Shown here: piece after piece, positions 41,845 to 50,913 of the stretch
Layout: each line of letters opens with the position of its first letter
How positions within the stretch are numbered: the first letter of the stretch is position 1
Assembly: GCA_965207945.1 (NCBI GenBank)
Contig: OZ242303.1
Location: 62,001-126,000 of the forward strand
Length of the DNA stretch: 64,000 bases
Reading direction: 5' to 3'
Source: JAAOII01 sp965207945
GTDB lineage: Bacteria > Pseudomonadota > Gammaproteobacteria > CBDBNL01 > JAAOII01
Notes under the pieces: generated by a model
Told to the model about the DNA's origin: nothing
The model's database searches: none
Seen by the model: the letters and a program-made list of their open reading frames with translations, nothing else
Position numbers and translations under genes: made by a program

Positions 41845-44800
41845 ATGAGGGGAATTAATCAATCAAAGATTAGTCAATTAATGGCTAATACATTAAGGAT
41901 TAGTGCATCAAAACTTAATAGCAACAAGCTATTTTTACAAGCGTTGTTATTTAGCGTTGCGCTGCTTGGCGCCTGTAGTTTAGATGTAAGCGTGTCTGAT
42001 GGAGAAGACGTTGCTTCGGTTCCACCGCAGCAGCCACAACCACCAGAGCAGCCAGGTATCCCGCCAGAGTATAATCCCCAGGAGCGATTTCCTGACAGCA
42101 TCATCTTTGATGCGGATGGAGATGGAATTGTTAATGCTTATGACTTTGCTCATCTTGATAGCAATGTTCAGGTTAGAGGCAGAGGCACCCTTGATAATCC
42201 TTTTATTATTCGTAATATTTATCAGTTGCAAGCAATTGCTGGAGTTGACCATACAGGGGTTGTATTGGACTCATCAAAATTCACTGATAGCACTTGGCTT
42301 TATGGCAACAGCAGAAGAGGGCAGCTCGGTAAGGCATACACCCTTGACAACAATATAGACGCAGCGCCAACCCGCGACTGGAATCATTATAGGGTGCACG
42401 GTGTCTCAGAGGGATTATATCCGATAGGCAATTGCGGCAGAGACAATATCTGTAATAGTTTTGATGATTTACCTTTTAGCGGTAGTTTTATTGCTTCCTC
42501 TTTTTCCATTAATAACTTATATATACTACAGTCGTTTTTAAATGGAGTCGGCTTGTTCGGCATGGTTGCGGAGGATGCAGTTGTCGCTTCCCTGCGCTTA
42601 ATTGGATTTGAGGTTAGCGGTAATAATAAAGTTGGTGGTTTGGCTGGCTTTAACGAAGGAACGCTTGGGGATATTTATGCTTATGGGACAGTTAACAGCA
42701 GATCAGAAGCTGGCGGGTTAGTTGGTGTTAACCGCAAGGATATTATTAATTCTTATGTCGGTGGCATAACTAATGGCGTGGATGTCACAGGCGGAATGGT
42801 GGGGCGCAATCAAGGCAAGGTTGAACACTCATCTTCCGCTGCCATAGTGCATGGCGGATCTTTTTCTGGTGGGATGATTGGCGTCAATGATGCTACTGGA
42901 TTAATTGATTATTCTTTTGCGTTAGGAAAGATTATCGCCACTTCCGTAGTTGGTGGATTAGTAGGCAGCAATAATGGCAAGACACTTAATTCTTATGCCA
43001 GCGGCAATATGCATGCCGATGAAGAGGTGGGCGGTTTAGTCGGTAATAATCAAGGTTCAGTGGTTAGTTCTTATGCCTCAGGGAATGTCATCGGCGAGAT
43101 AAGTGTAGGCGGTTTGGTTGGCATGGGTGAAGGTCTTATAGATTATTCTTATGCGCACGGCAGTGTTACAGGAGGTAAAAAAGTTGGCGGCTTGGTAGGT
43201 TTCCAAAACGCTCATTCAGGAATATCATCTTCATATTCTACAGGGGCGGTGACAGGCACCAGCTTTGTCGGTGGATTGGTGGGTTATAGCTTAGCGGATG
43301 CTTCTTTTTCATCATACTGGGATATACAAAGTAGCGGGCAGACGCAAAGTTTTGGTGGCTCTGCAGTGCAGGGTGTTACCACAGAGCAATTGAAAAACTG
43401 CGGCATCAATGGCATCAGAGTTAACGATAATTTAGCTGTTGACTGTTCTGACTTATTTCCAGGAGATCTGTGGGATAGTAGGGATAACTCCGATGGCTCA
43501 TCAACCTTATGGGACTTCTCATCTTCACAACACTACCCGCTTCTTACAGTTGGAGGTAAAAAACCTGGACGGATTAGATTTAGTGGCAGCTCTAACTTGC
43601 TACCCAATGAGATTTGTTTTGATATTGACAATATACGAGGAACATGTGTGAATAATATCTATGTGTTGGATGCAATTCAAGGGCTGGAAGTTGGCAGGAT
43701 TCTCGTAGCAAATAATAAGAATGCTTATTCTAAATTCACCTATACTTTTGCTGATGCCGATGCTAATGCCGACACTGACGCCGATGATAGCACCAATAAT
43801 ATTAACAGGAGCATCACAGAATTATTTGCCATTGACTCAGATAGCGGTGTTATTACTATGGTGCGCAATGCCACTGTTGATGATATTGCTGCGTATCAGA
43901 TGACTATTATAGCCCGCCCACAGAATCAACTACCAGGAAGAGAAGTTGAGCGCAGGCAACTTGTGGTTGAGTTTACTGCAGAGCTCACCAATGGAGAGCC
44001 GTTCTTTGATAAGCAAGATTATTCTTTCTCCAATCTGCCTGGTTATTTTATTACCCCTCTCGTTATGGTTAGTGCTGTAGACCCAGAAGGAGGAGATATC
44101 TTATATACACTGGATTCCCCAGCAGCAACTCTGTTTCAAATAAGCGACACCGGCATAATAACTCCACGTAGTAATCTTGCTGCGGGTAAATATACAATTG
44201 AGGTTACTGCCACTGATGAGGCAGGAGTATCCACCAGTAAAATTGCGCTGCTATATATAGCGTATGAGGATGCAGATAGAGATTTAGTGGTGGACCATTA
44301 TGATGCATTCCCTAATGATGCCTCAAAGTTTTCAAATGGTACTGGCACTGCCGAAGACCCTTTTATTATTAGCAACATATATCAGTTACAGGCAATCTCA
44401 GGATTTGATCATACATATAAAATAATTTCAAAAGCCGATTCATTAACAGGCGGCAGCTGGCTGTATGGCACAAGTCGTCTGGAACAACTTAACAACCATT
44501 ATCAACTTGCCAATAATATAAACGCCACGATTACTCATACTTGGTCCCCACATATTGCGGACGGAACAGAGGTCTCACCCGAGAATACACTATCTGGGTT
44601 TATACCTATCGGTAATTGCATAACTAACAAATCTTTTTCATGCGATGCAGGTGATACACAATTCTCTGGTTCTTTTGATGGTCGCGGCAATAGCATCAAC
44701 AACTTGCATATTAATTCTACGCAGGGGGAAAGAATAGCCCTGTTTGGCTCGCTTGCCTCAAATGGCAGCATAACCTCAGTAGGACTTCAAAACGTTGATA

Positions 44801-45531
44801 TATATGGTGGCAATAATGTTGCCGCTTTGGTTGGAGAAAACCATGGTTCGATCACCGCATCTTATGCTACTGGCAGGGTGGAGTTGTTTAGTAATGGTGG
44901 TATGTTGGCTGGATATAACAAGGGCGATATATATGCATCTTATGCAACAGGTAATTTGCATGGTTCTTTTGATGTCGGTGGATTAGCAGGTTACCATGAA
45001 TTTGGCAACATAACTTCTTCTTACGCAGCCGTTAACATAATAGGCGGTTCGGCAAGTGGTGGTTTTGTCGGTCAGGCATTGCAGGGGTTCATTTATGCTA
45101 CTTATTCTACGAGTATTATAAATTCTGAGGAGGGTGGTAGTGCCTTTGCGCACAGTAGATTATTGACTGTTATCTATTCATCTTATTGGGATAATAGAAC
45201 TAGTGGGGTGGATGTTGACATAGAAGATGATTTGATTGAGGATAAGAACTATTCCCCTACATCCATAACAACCCAACGTTTGCAGGGTTGTGGTAGAAAT
45301 GGAATACCTACGAGGGACTACTCAGGCAATGATTGTCTTGGAGTTTTTCCTGAAGTAGTATGGGGGGATGTTACAAACTCTCGCGGCATGACGATAGGTT
45401 GGATTTTTGAGCCCTTTAATCATTACCCTAAGTTAAGAGTGGTGGATAAGTTAGGCAACTCTTTAATGCCAAGCCCTGTAGAACAGTTCTGTCATCGTCA
45501 AGGGCTTTTCCTTGGCTGCTCAAATAATTAA
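41845..45531 (+). CDS. large GLUG-repeat lipoprotein with internal module duplication and cadherin-like domains
   Basis: About 1228 residues. ATG at 41845 follows AAGGGG; GTG at 41836 is possible. The signal ends in the lipobox LLGAC, then a Pro/Gln-rich linker. Module A has a calcium-loop motif DADGDGIVNAYD, NPFIIRNIYQLQAIAGVDHT, and eight or so GLUG repeats (VGGLVGxNxGxVxxSYAxGxV). A middle part (about 580-810) carries cadherin-like sequence (LFQISDTGIITPRSNLAAG, YTIEVTATDEAG) ending in a second calcium-loop motif, DADRDLVVDHYDAFPND. Module B then repeats module A (DPFIISNIYQLQAISGFDHT). This reads as a calcium-dependent adhesin-type surface protein; ligand unknown. Confidence 0.85.
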   Translation: MRGINQSKISQLMANTLRISASKLNSNKLFLQALLFSVALLGACSLDVSVSDGEDVASVPPQQPQPPEQPGIPPEYNPQERFPDSIIFDADGDGIVNAYDFAHLDSNVQVRGRGTLDNPFIIRNIYQLQAIAGVDHTGVVLDSSKFTDSTWLYGNSRRGQLGKAYTLDNNIDAAPTRDWNHYRVHGVSEGLYPIGNCGRDNICNSFDDLPFSGSFIASSFSINNLYILQSFLNGVGLFGMVAEDAVVASLRLIGFEVSGNNKVGGLAGFNEGTLGDIYAYGTVNSRSEAGGLVGVNRKDIINSYVGGITNGVDVTGGMVGRNQGKVEHSSSAAIVHGGSFSGGMIGVNDATGLIDYSFALGKIIATSVVGGLVGSNNGKTLNSYASGNMHADEEVGGLVGNNQGSVVSSYASGNVIGEISVGGLVGMGEGLIDYSYAHGSVTGGKKVGGLVGFQNAHSGISSSYSTGAVTGTSFVGGLVGYSLADASFSSYWDIQSSGQTQSFGGSAVQGVTTEQLKNCGINGIRVNDNLAVDCSDLFPGDLWDSRDNSDGSSTLWDFSSSQHYPLLTVGGKKPGRIRFSGSSNLLPNEICFDIDNIRGTCVNNIYVLDAIQGLEVGRILVANNKNAYSKFTYTFADADANADTDADDSTNNINRSITELFAIDSDSGVITMVRNATVDDIAAYQMTIIARPQNQLPGREVERRQLVVEFTAELTNGEPFFDKQDYSFSNLPGYFITPLVMVSAVDPEGGDILYTLDSPAATLFQISDTGIITPRSNLAAGKYTIEVTATDEAGVSTSKIALLYIAYEDADRDLVVDHYDAFPNDASKFSNGTGTAEDPFIISNIYQLQAISGFDHTYKIISKADSLTGGSWLYGTSRLEQLNNHYQLANNINATITHTWSPHIADGTEVSPENTLSGFIPIGNCITNKSFSCDAGDTQFSGSFDGRGNSINNLHINSTQGERIALFGSLASNGSITSVGLQNVDIYGGNNVAALVGENHGSITASYATGRVELFSNGGMLAGYNKGDIYASYATGNLHGSFDVGGLAGYHEFGNITSSYAAVNIIGGSASGGFVGQALQGFIYATYSTSIINSEEGGSAFAHSRLLTVIYSSYWDNRTSGVDVDIEDDLIEDKNYSPTSITTQRLQGCGRNGIPTRDYSGNDCLGVFPEVVWGDVTNSRGMTIGWIFEPFNHYPKLRVVDKLGNSLMPSPVEQFCHRQGLFLGCSNN

Positions 45532-45553
45532 TTAATAAAGGAGGTATATACAA

Positions 45554-48106
45554 ATGAGGAGGAAGTTCATAGAGAAGCTTATTAAGTTTCAGGCGGCATT
45601 GATGCCGTGGCATGTCTTTAACAAACATAACATAAGCATTGTAATTTTATCATTTATGGCTTTAGTGCTAACATCTTGTGGTTCAAGCGATAATTCTGGG
45701 ACTACGCGCCCGTTTGTCAACGAAGTTATTTCAGTGGAACAAAATGCGCCTATACTGGATAATGAGGGCAATCTGGAAAGAAGCGGACATCTTTTTGTTA
45801 GCTTATCCGTAGACGAATTATTTTGGCGGCAGGTATCACAGGCAACAAGTAAAATAGAAGTTGTTAATGAAGATACTGAAGAGAGTGTAGAAATAACGGT
45901 TCCCCTTGCCTATCTGGCAAATAGCTGGAGGGTTGATTTTGGTTTTGTCTATCCTGGCAACTATACCCTTGCCGCAACCTTTTCTCGTGTAGATGGCGTA
46001 AATATAAACGGCACAGACATTGCTTATATTGAAACTCCTATTCAGATTACTCAGGGCGAAGAAGAAAACTCCTTCATTTATTTTGATGTAGATTCTGCTC
46101 TTATTATAATTCCACCGCAGAGGTTAGTGGACACAGATGGTAACGGTCTGCTGGAAATAATAGATATGGCTCAATTTGAAGATGTCCGTGGAAATCCAAA
46201 CGGCAACTATGAGTTGACGCGTGATTTTGACCTGACGAGATACCTCAATTACAAAACTCCTATTGACTCCATGGACTATAGATTAGGACGTAGCTTTGGG
46301 AAATGGCAGCCCATCGGCAAAGATGAGTTTACTCCTTTTACTGGCATATTTGAAGGTAACGGTTATACCATTAGCGGCGTTTCCGTTGAGGGGTTTGAGT
46401 ATACTGGCTTTTTTGGCTATGTTAGGGGAGCAACAATTAGCAACACTGACTTTAACATAACGAGCATCAGCGGCAATTCTCATGTTGGCGGTTTAGCGGG
46501 CATTGCAACAACTAATAGCCGCATCAGCAATGTGAATGTTACTATAAGTGGAGATTTATCTAGCACAGCTTTAAATGACAAAGATAACTTATTTGTCGGT
46601 GGTCTACTCGGAAAGGGTGATGATATTTTTATGGTTGATTCTTATGCTACTATTGAGGGGGATATCTATGCAAGTGGCGGAGCTTCATCGCGAGTAGGTG
46701 GATTAGCTGGCAACATATATCGCAGCATAATTCAAAACCCTAAGGTCAGGGTTGCTGGAGATATACTATTGTCTGCAACTGGGGATGATTCATTAGGTGG
46801 AGGATTGGCTGGCATGTCAGAGCAAAACCAAATAATCAATCCGCAAATTACGGTTGGCGGCAAAATATCTTCTTTCCCAGTTCTTGAGTCCGCTAGTAAT
46901 TTTGTAGGTTCTTTTAAGTTAGGTGGCATGGCAGGCATAGCTTATGATACTGATATTAAAAATATTACTATTGAAGTTGATAATGGTATCATGGCTCAAT
47001 CCGCAGGGTATTCCTACTTGGGCGGTTTAGCCGGAGATATGGATGGCACGGATATACAAGAGGCACTTATTCGTATAGGTCAACCTATCAGTGCTGAACT
47101 GTTAGATAGTGGCAGCTGGGTTGGAGGCGTGGCAGGAAGTGCCCGTAATGCTCTGGTGAATGCTACCGATGTGATTGTTGATGATCTAAAGATTACCTCT
47201 TCTGCACAAGCTAATAATTATGGCGGCGGCTTATTCGGCTTTGCTCGCCAAGTTGATATGGCTTCTATAGTTTTATCCGTAGAAGAGGTTGATGTTTCTG
47301 CGATTAATCATAATGCTTTTGCTGCTGGTTTGATTGGTGTTAGTGAGGATAATAATATCAACAAAGTGTCTATGTCCGTAAATAAGATCACTGCCTCTGC
47401 CCCACGTTCAGAGGGCTACAGCAGCGGCTTGATAGGGGTATCGGATGGCGATGAAATTACTGATGTATTTTTGGGCACCTCCTCTACCATAAATGCTGTT
47501 GGGCGGACAACTACCTCAGCAACAGGAGGGATTGGTTCTTTTGTTGACGGCACTCTATCATCATCATATTTTCTTATGGGTGGTAATATACACTCATTAT
47601 CAATGGGTGAAGTTAATGAGTTGGCTAATACTTATGCATCAGGAGTTGTAGGGTTTTGTAGTTTTTGTGAGATGAGTAACATTTATGTAGAGGCGGAAAG
47701 AAATATAAGCGCTTCCGCGACAGGAACGGTCTCAGTCGGCGGCATTATAGGAGCAGCAAGTTCTGCTTCAGTTATTACAAACTCTTACGCGGTTATCAGG
47801 GGAGATATATCTGCGCCTTACCCTCATTCTTATACTGGTGGATTAGCAGGATGGATATTAAATGGTGAGCTGGCAGCAACTGGAGTTTATTATCTGGCAA
47901 ATCGCGCCACAAGCCAGAACAGTGGTATTTTTGAGAGTTCAGCTGGTGAGGCACGTAGTTTGCAACAGCTAAGTTGTCCTACTGCACCCAATGCCAGCTG
48001 CGAACTCCAGGGAAATGGCGTTACCTATTCTGATTGGGATGAGAGTATATGGAACTTTGGCACGACAGACGATCTGCCAGAATTACGGATTTTTCAAAAT
48101 TTTTAA
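45554..48106 (+). CDS. GLUG-like beta-helix lipoprotein, divergent founder of the paralogue array
   Basis: 850 residues. Strong ribosome-binding site AAGGAGG before the ATG, 22 bp after the previous stop. Lipoprotein signal ends in LVLTSCGSS. A short beta-rich region with WRVDFGFVYPGNYTLAATF corresponds to the RLDFGYVAFGRY segment of later paralogues. Next come the calcium-loop-like DTDGNGLLEIIDMAQ and YELTRDFDLTRYLN, then long GLUG-type repeats (HVGGLAGIATTNSRISNVNV and others). The C-terminus has CPTAPNASC and the shared DESIWNFGTTDDLPELRIF ending. It is the least repetitive and most diverged member of the clear paralogue set. Confidence 0.82.
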   Translation: MRRKFIEKLIKFQAALMPWHVFNKHNISIVILSFMALVLTSCGSSDNSGTTRPFVNEVISVEQNAPILDNEGNLERSGHLFVSLSVDELFWRQVSQATSKIEVVNEDTEESVEITVPLAYLANSWRVDFGFVYPGNYTLAATFSRVDGVNINGTDIAYIETPIQITQGEEENSFIYFDVDSALIIIPPQRLVDTDGNGLLEIIDMAQFEDVRGNPNGNYELTRDFDLTRYLNYKTPIDSMDYRLGRSFGKWQPIGKDEFTPFTGIFEGNGYTISGVSVEGFEYTGFFGYVRGATISNTDFNITSISGNSHVGGLAGIATTNSRISNVNVTISGDLSSTALNDKDNLFVGGLLGKGDDIFMVDSYATIEGDIYASGGASSRVGGLAGNIYRSIIQNPKVRVAGDILLSATGDDSLGGGLAGMSEQNQIINPQITVGGKISSFPVLESASNFVGSFKLGGMAGIAYDTDIKNITIEVDNGIMAQSAGYSYLGGLAGDMDGTDIQEALIRIGQPISAELLDSGSWVGGVAGSARNALVNATDVIVDDLKITSSAQANNYGGGLFGFARQVDMASIVLSVEEVDVSAINHNAFAAGLIGVSEDNNINKVSMSVNKITASAPRSEGYSSGLIGVSDGDEITDVFLGTSSTINAVGRTTTSATGGIGSFVDGTLSSSYFLMGGNIHSLSMGEVNELANTYASGVVGFCSFCEMSNIYVEAERNISASATGTVSVGGIIGAASSASVITNSYAVIRGDISAPYPHSYTGGLAGWILNGELAATGVYYLANRATSQNSGIFESSAGEARSLQQLSCPTAPNASCELQGNGVTYSDWDESIWNFGTTDDLPELRIFQNF

Positions 48107-48131
48107 TATGATTAACAGGGAGGATTAATTT
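48107..48131 (+). promoter_or_regulatory. repeated 25-bp intergenic ribosome-binding-site cassette (first copy)
   Basis: ATGATTAACAGGGAGGATTA followed by ATTT and ATG. Near-identical 25-bp cassettes lie before the genes at 50914, 53666 and 56394; a 38-bp version precedes 59144 and a 45-bp version 61922. All keep AGGATTAATTT-like sequence directly before the ATG. This marks the array as repeated duplication of a gene plus its intergenic unit. Confidence 0.85.
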
Positions 48132-50888
48132 ATGCAAGCGGAGGTTATTAAAACAAGGGCTATTATGGCTGTCTTGTTGCTGGCAGCACTGTTCAGCGGC
48201 TGCAGTTCCAGCAGTAAATCAAACAGCAGTGGGGCGTCACAGAATCCAGCGCAGAGTCGCGGGGAAGCCAGGGAAGAGCTGGGGACGATAAAAGAACCGG
48301 CTTCAAGTGGCGAGATAAACAATGAATATAGTCCAGGCAGTGGGCGTCTTATTGTTAAGTTGGAAATTCTTGATAACTTAATTAGTTATGAGCAGGTATC
48401 GTATGCGCGAGTCCATATAACTCCGCAGGACCTGACGGGCAAGGTGGGAGAATATTTATCGCTGCCAGAAGATTCCGCACCACAAGATGAGATTCCACTT
48501 GACATTGATGCCTCGCTGGGCATTGATGTAGCGCTTAGCGTGGGGGATGAAAGCGCCCGTCTGGACTTTGGCTATGTTGCTTTTGGACGCTACATCCTCA
48601 ATGCGACAATCTATCATAACAACGGCAGAGCTCTTGCTTATAGCGAATTACTTATTGATGTTGGCTTGGCGGACGATGTCCAAGTTGGCGACTCCCAAGT
48701 TGGCGACTCCCAGATTGACGACACCCAGATTGACGACACCCAAACAGGCGAAGCAGAAGTTCCAATAGAGTATATTCGTCCGAATCCTGATGCGACAGAT
48801 ACCGCTTTAGCGGAATATACAGCTACACTCATTTTTGATTTATCTTCGGCTTTGTTTCGTCTGGTAACTCTGCCGTTAGTTTTTACTGATGATGATAATG
48901 ATGGACTACTGGATGTCTGGCATCCCGCCTATCTTGCAGCAATTGCTAATGACTTAGATGGCGGATTGGATGGCAGCTATGAACTGACAGAAGATATTGA
49001 CTTATCTTCCTATGATAACCGGGGAAACTGGGACAACCGGGGAAACTGGCAGCCACTGGGCAGTGAAGAGCAGCCCTTTAGGGGAACTTTTGTTGGCAAT
49101 GGTCATAGCATTAGAGGTCTCTCCGTCAAGGGACATAGCAGAGCCGGCTTATTCGCCGCTTTAGATGGAGCGAGCGTAAGAGACCTGATGGTTGAGGTGT
49201 GGCAGATTAATGCATCTAACTATAATGATGCTTCATATAGCGCTGGTTTTGCGGGAGCTGTTGCGGGGCTTGCCACTCATAGTACTTTTGCCAACATTAC
49301 AGTTGAGATGAATTCTTATGACGATGAATCACCATACATAACTGCATTTGCACAAGATGGTGTAACTTATGTTGGTGGCTTGGTTGGCCGCGTCAGGAAT
49401 AGCGTCATAGATAACACAACAATTATGGCGAACGGCATAATATCAGCCATGTCATTGGGAGATGACTATAGGGCACGTTCTTACGTTGGTGGATTGGCTG
49501 GATTAGTTAATCTATTCAATGAAATTACAAATGTTGAAGTTGTTGGGGAAGTTGATTTGCTGGCGAGCAGCTTTGATGGGGTATCAATGGGTGGTCTGAT
49601 AGGGTCGCTAACAAGGAGTGAAGTTAGTGCGGCAAGGGTTGCACTTAGCGGCGACATAATATCTTATAGTGATAATAATTATTTATTATCTGGCGGCGCA
49701 GTGGGAGAATGCAGCAGCTCTCCTATTGTTGATATGAATATTTTTGTTGAAGGAAATATACTGGCGGAATCATCCGGGGGTGGTGGTGATGTCTATGTTG
49801 GCGGAGCTATTGGGGAAGCAGACCGTTGCAACATTATCAATTTAAAAACAGATACTTATGGGACCATTAGCACTACAGGCAGTTATGCGGATAGAACTTA
49901 TTTTAGCACAGGAGGTTTAGTGGGTTTTAGTCAACGGACGGAAACTAATCATGTTACGGTTACGCATAATGGCGATTTGCTTTCATTGGGTGATTCTTGC
50001 TATGTTGGTGCTGTAGTGGGTTACTCCTATTATGAAATAATGAATAATGTATCCGCAACAATTAATGGCAATCTAATCGCTGGAGCACCTAATAGTGAAG
50101 TTGGTATTTCTTTTAATTGCCATGTCGGGGGTATACTCGGTTATTCAGAAAATCTTATTGTAAGCAATTCTTATGCCATAGTTAATGGAGATGTTCTCTC
50201 TTATGCTAATAATAACCCTGCTAAGGCGGGAGGAATTGTGGGGAAAAATGAGAAAGACATAGAAATTGATAACTCTTATGCATTGATTAAAGGCAACTTG
50301 GCTGCCACTTCATTTTTTGCGCCGACTTATATAGGCGGTTTGGTTGGCGACTCTGATGGTGAGCTGTTGATAGTCCATGATTCTTATGTTCAGATTTTAG
50401 GCAATATAACCCTGCGGAGTATTTTTTCTGAGGATGAAAATGTCTCTTCTGGTGGAAACTTTGTTGGCATAACAAAGGGAGCTTATTTTGCTAACTCTTA
50501 TGTTTTTATTGGCGGCAAGGCATCTGCCATAAATATACCGGTGCTCGGCACTTCTTCACCAGCCGTCTTTGGCGGTGCCTGGGGTGAGACAAAGATGACT
50601 AACAATGACCCATATAGTATAACGTTGAGCTCGTCTTATTATAGGTCGCAGCGCGAGTTAGGTGAGGGTGGTTTTAATAGCGCTGAAGTGGACGGTGATG
50701 CGATTGATGTAGATCGCAGTGACTTGCAACTACGTTGCCCGCAAGCGGCGGGACAAAATTGCGGAGGAGCCGTAACGCCAGGCAATCCGCAAACTTATGT
50801 CGGTTGGGATGAGAGCGTATGGGACTTTGGTGCGGCAGACGAACTGCCCAGATTAAGAGTTTTTCCAAGTACTAATTTATTGGATTGA
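48132..50888 (+). CDS. GLUG-like beta-helix lipoprotein, array paralogue 1
   Basis: 918 residues. Lipoprotein signal LLLAALFSGCSSS with no n-region repeat. A Ser/Glu-rich linker is followed by a beta-rich domain (SGRLIVKLEILDNLISYE; DESARLDFGYVAFGRYILN). Then a 15-bp-repeat-encoded acidic stretch (QVGDS twice, QIDDT twice), the calcium-loop-like DDDNDGLLDVWHPAYLAAI, YELTEDIDLSSYDN, and FRGTFVGNGHSIRGLSVKG, opening a long right-handed-helix-like region of GLUG-type repeats. The C-terminal module has LQLRCPQAAGQNCGG (two Cys) and YVGWDESVWDFG. Predicted outer-membrane lipoprotein (Ser after the lipid Cys). Function unknown; adhesion or polysaccharide binding is inference. Confidence 0.85.
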   Translation: MQAEVIKTRAIMAVLLLAALFSGCSSSSKSNSSGASQNPAQSRGEAREELGTIKEPASSGEINNEYSPGSGRLIVKLEILDNLISYEQVSYARVHITPQDLTGKVGEYLSLPEDSAPQDEIPLDIDASLGIDVALSVGDESARLDFGYVAFGRYILNATIYHNNGRALAYSELLIDVGLADDVQVGDSQVGDSQIDDTQIDDTQTGEAEVPIEYIRPNPDATDTALAEYTATLIFDLSSALFRLVTLPLVFTDDDNDGLLDVWHPAYLAAIANDLDGGLDGSYELTEDIDLSSYDNRGNWDNRGNWQPLGSEEQPFRGTFVGNGHSIRGLSVKGHSRAGLFAALDGASVRDLMVEVWQINASNYNDASYSAGFAGAVAGLATHSTFANITVEMNSYDDESPYITAFAQDGVTYVGGLVGRVRNSVIDNTTIMANGIISAMSLGDDYRARSYVGGLAGLVNLFNEITNVEVVGEVDLLASSFDGVSMGGLIGSLTRSEVSAARVALSGDIISYSDNNYLLSGGAVGECSSSPIVDMNIFVEGNILAESSGGGGDVYVGGAIGEADRCNIINLKTDTYGTISTTGSYADRTYFSTGGLVGFSQRTETNHVTVTHNGDLLSLGDSCYVGAVVGYSYYEIMNNVSATINGNLIAGAPNSEVGISFNCHVGGILGYSENLIVSNSYAIVNGDVLSYANNNPAKAGGIVGKNEKDIEIDNSYALIKGNLAATSFFAPTYIGGLVGDSDGELLIVHDSYVQILGNITLRSIFSEDENVSSGGNFVGITKGAYFANSYVFIGGKASAINIPVLGTSSPAVFGGAWGETKMTNNDPYSITLSSSYYRSQRELGEGGFNSAEVDGDAIDVDRSDLQLRCPQAAGQNCGGAVTPGNPQTYVGWDESVWDFGAADELPRLRVFPSTNLLD
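48680..48741. repeat. 15-bp in-frame repeats in array paralogue 1
   Basis: caagttggcgactcc occurs twice, then cagattgacgacacc twice, coding for QVGDS and QIDDT pairs. The paralogues at 50914 and 59144 keep shorter versions. Those at 53666 and 56394 lack the segment. Confidence 0.85.
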
Positions 50889-50913
50889 CATGATTAACAG
50901 TGAGGATTAATTC

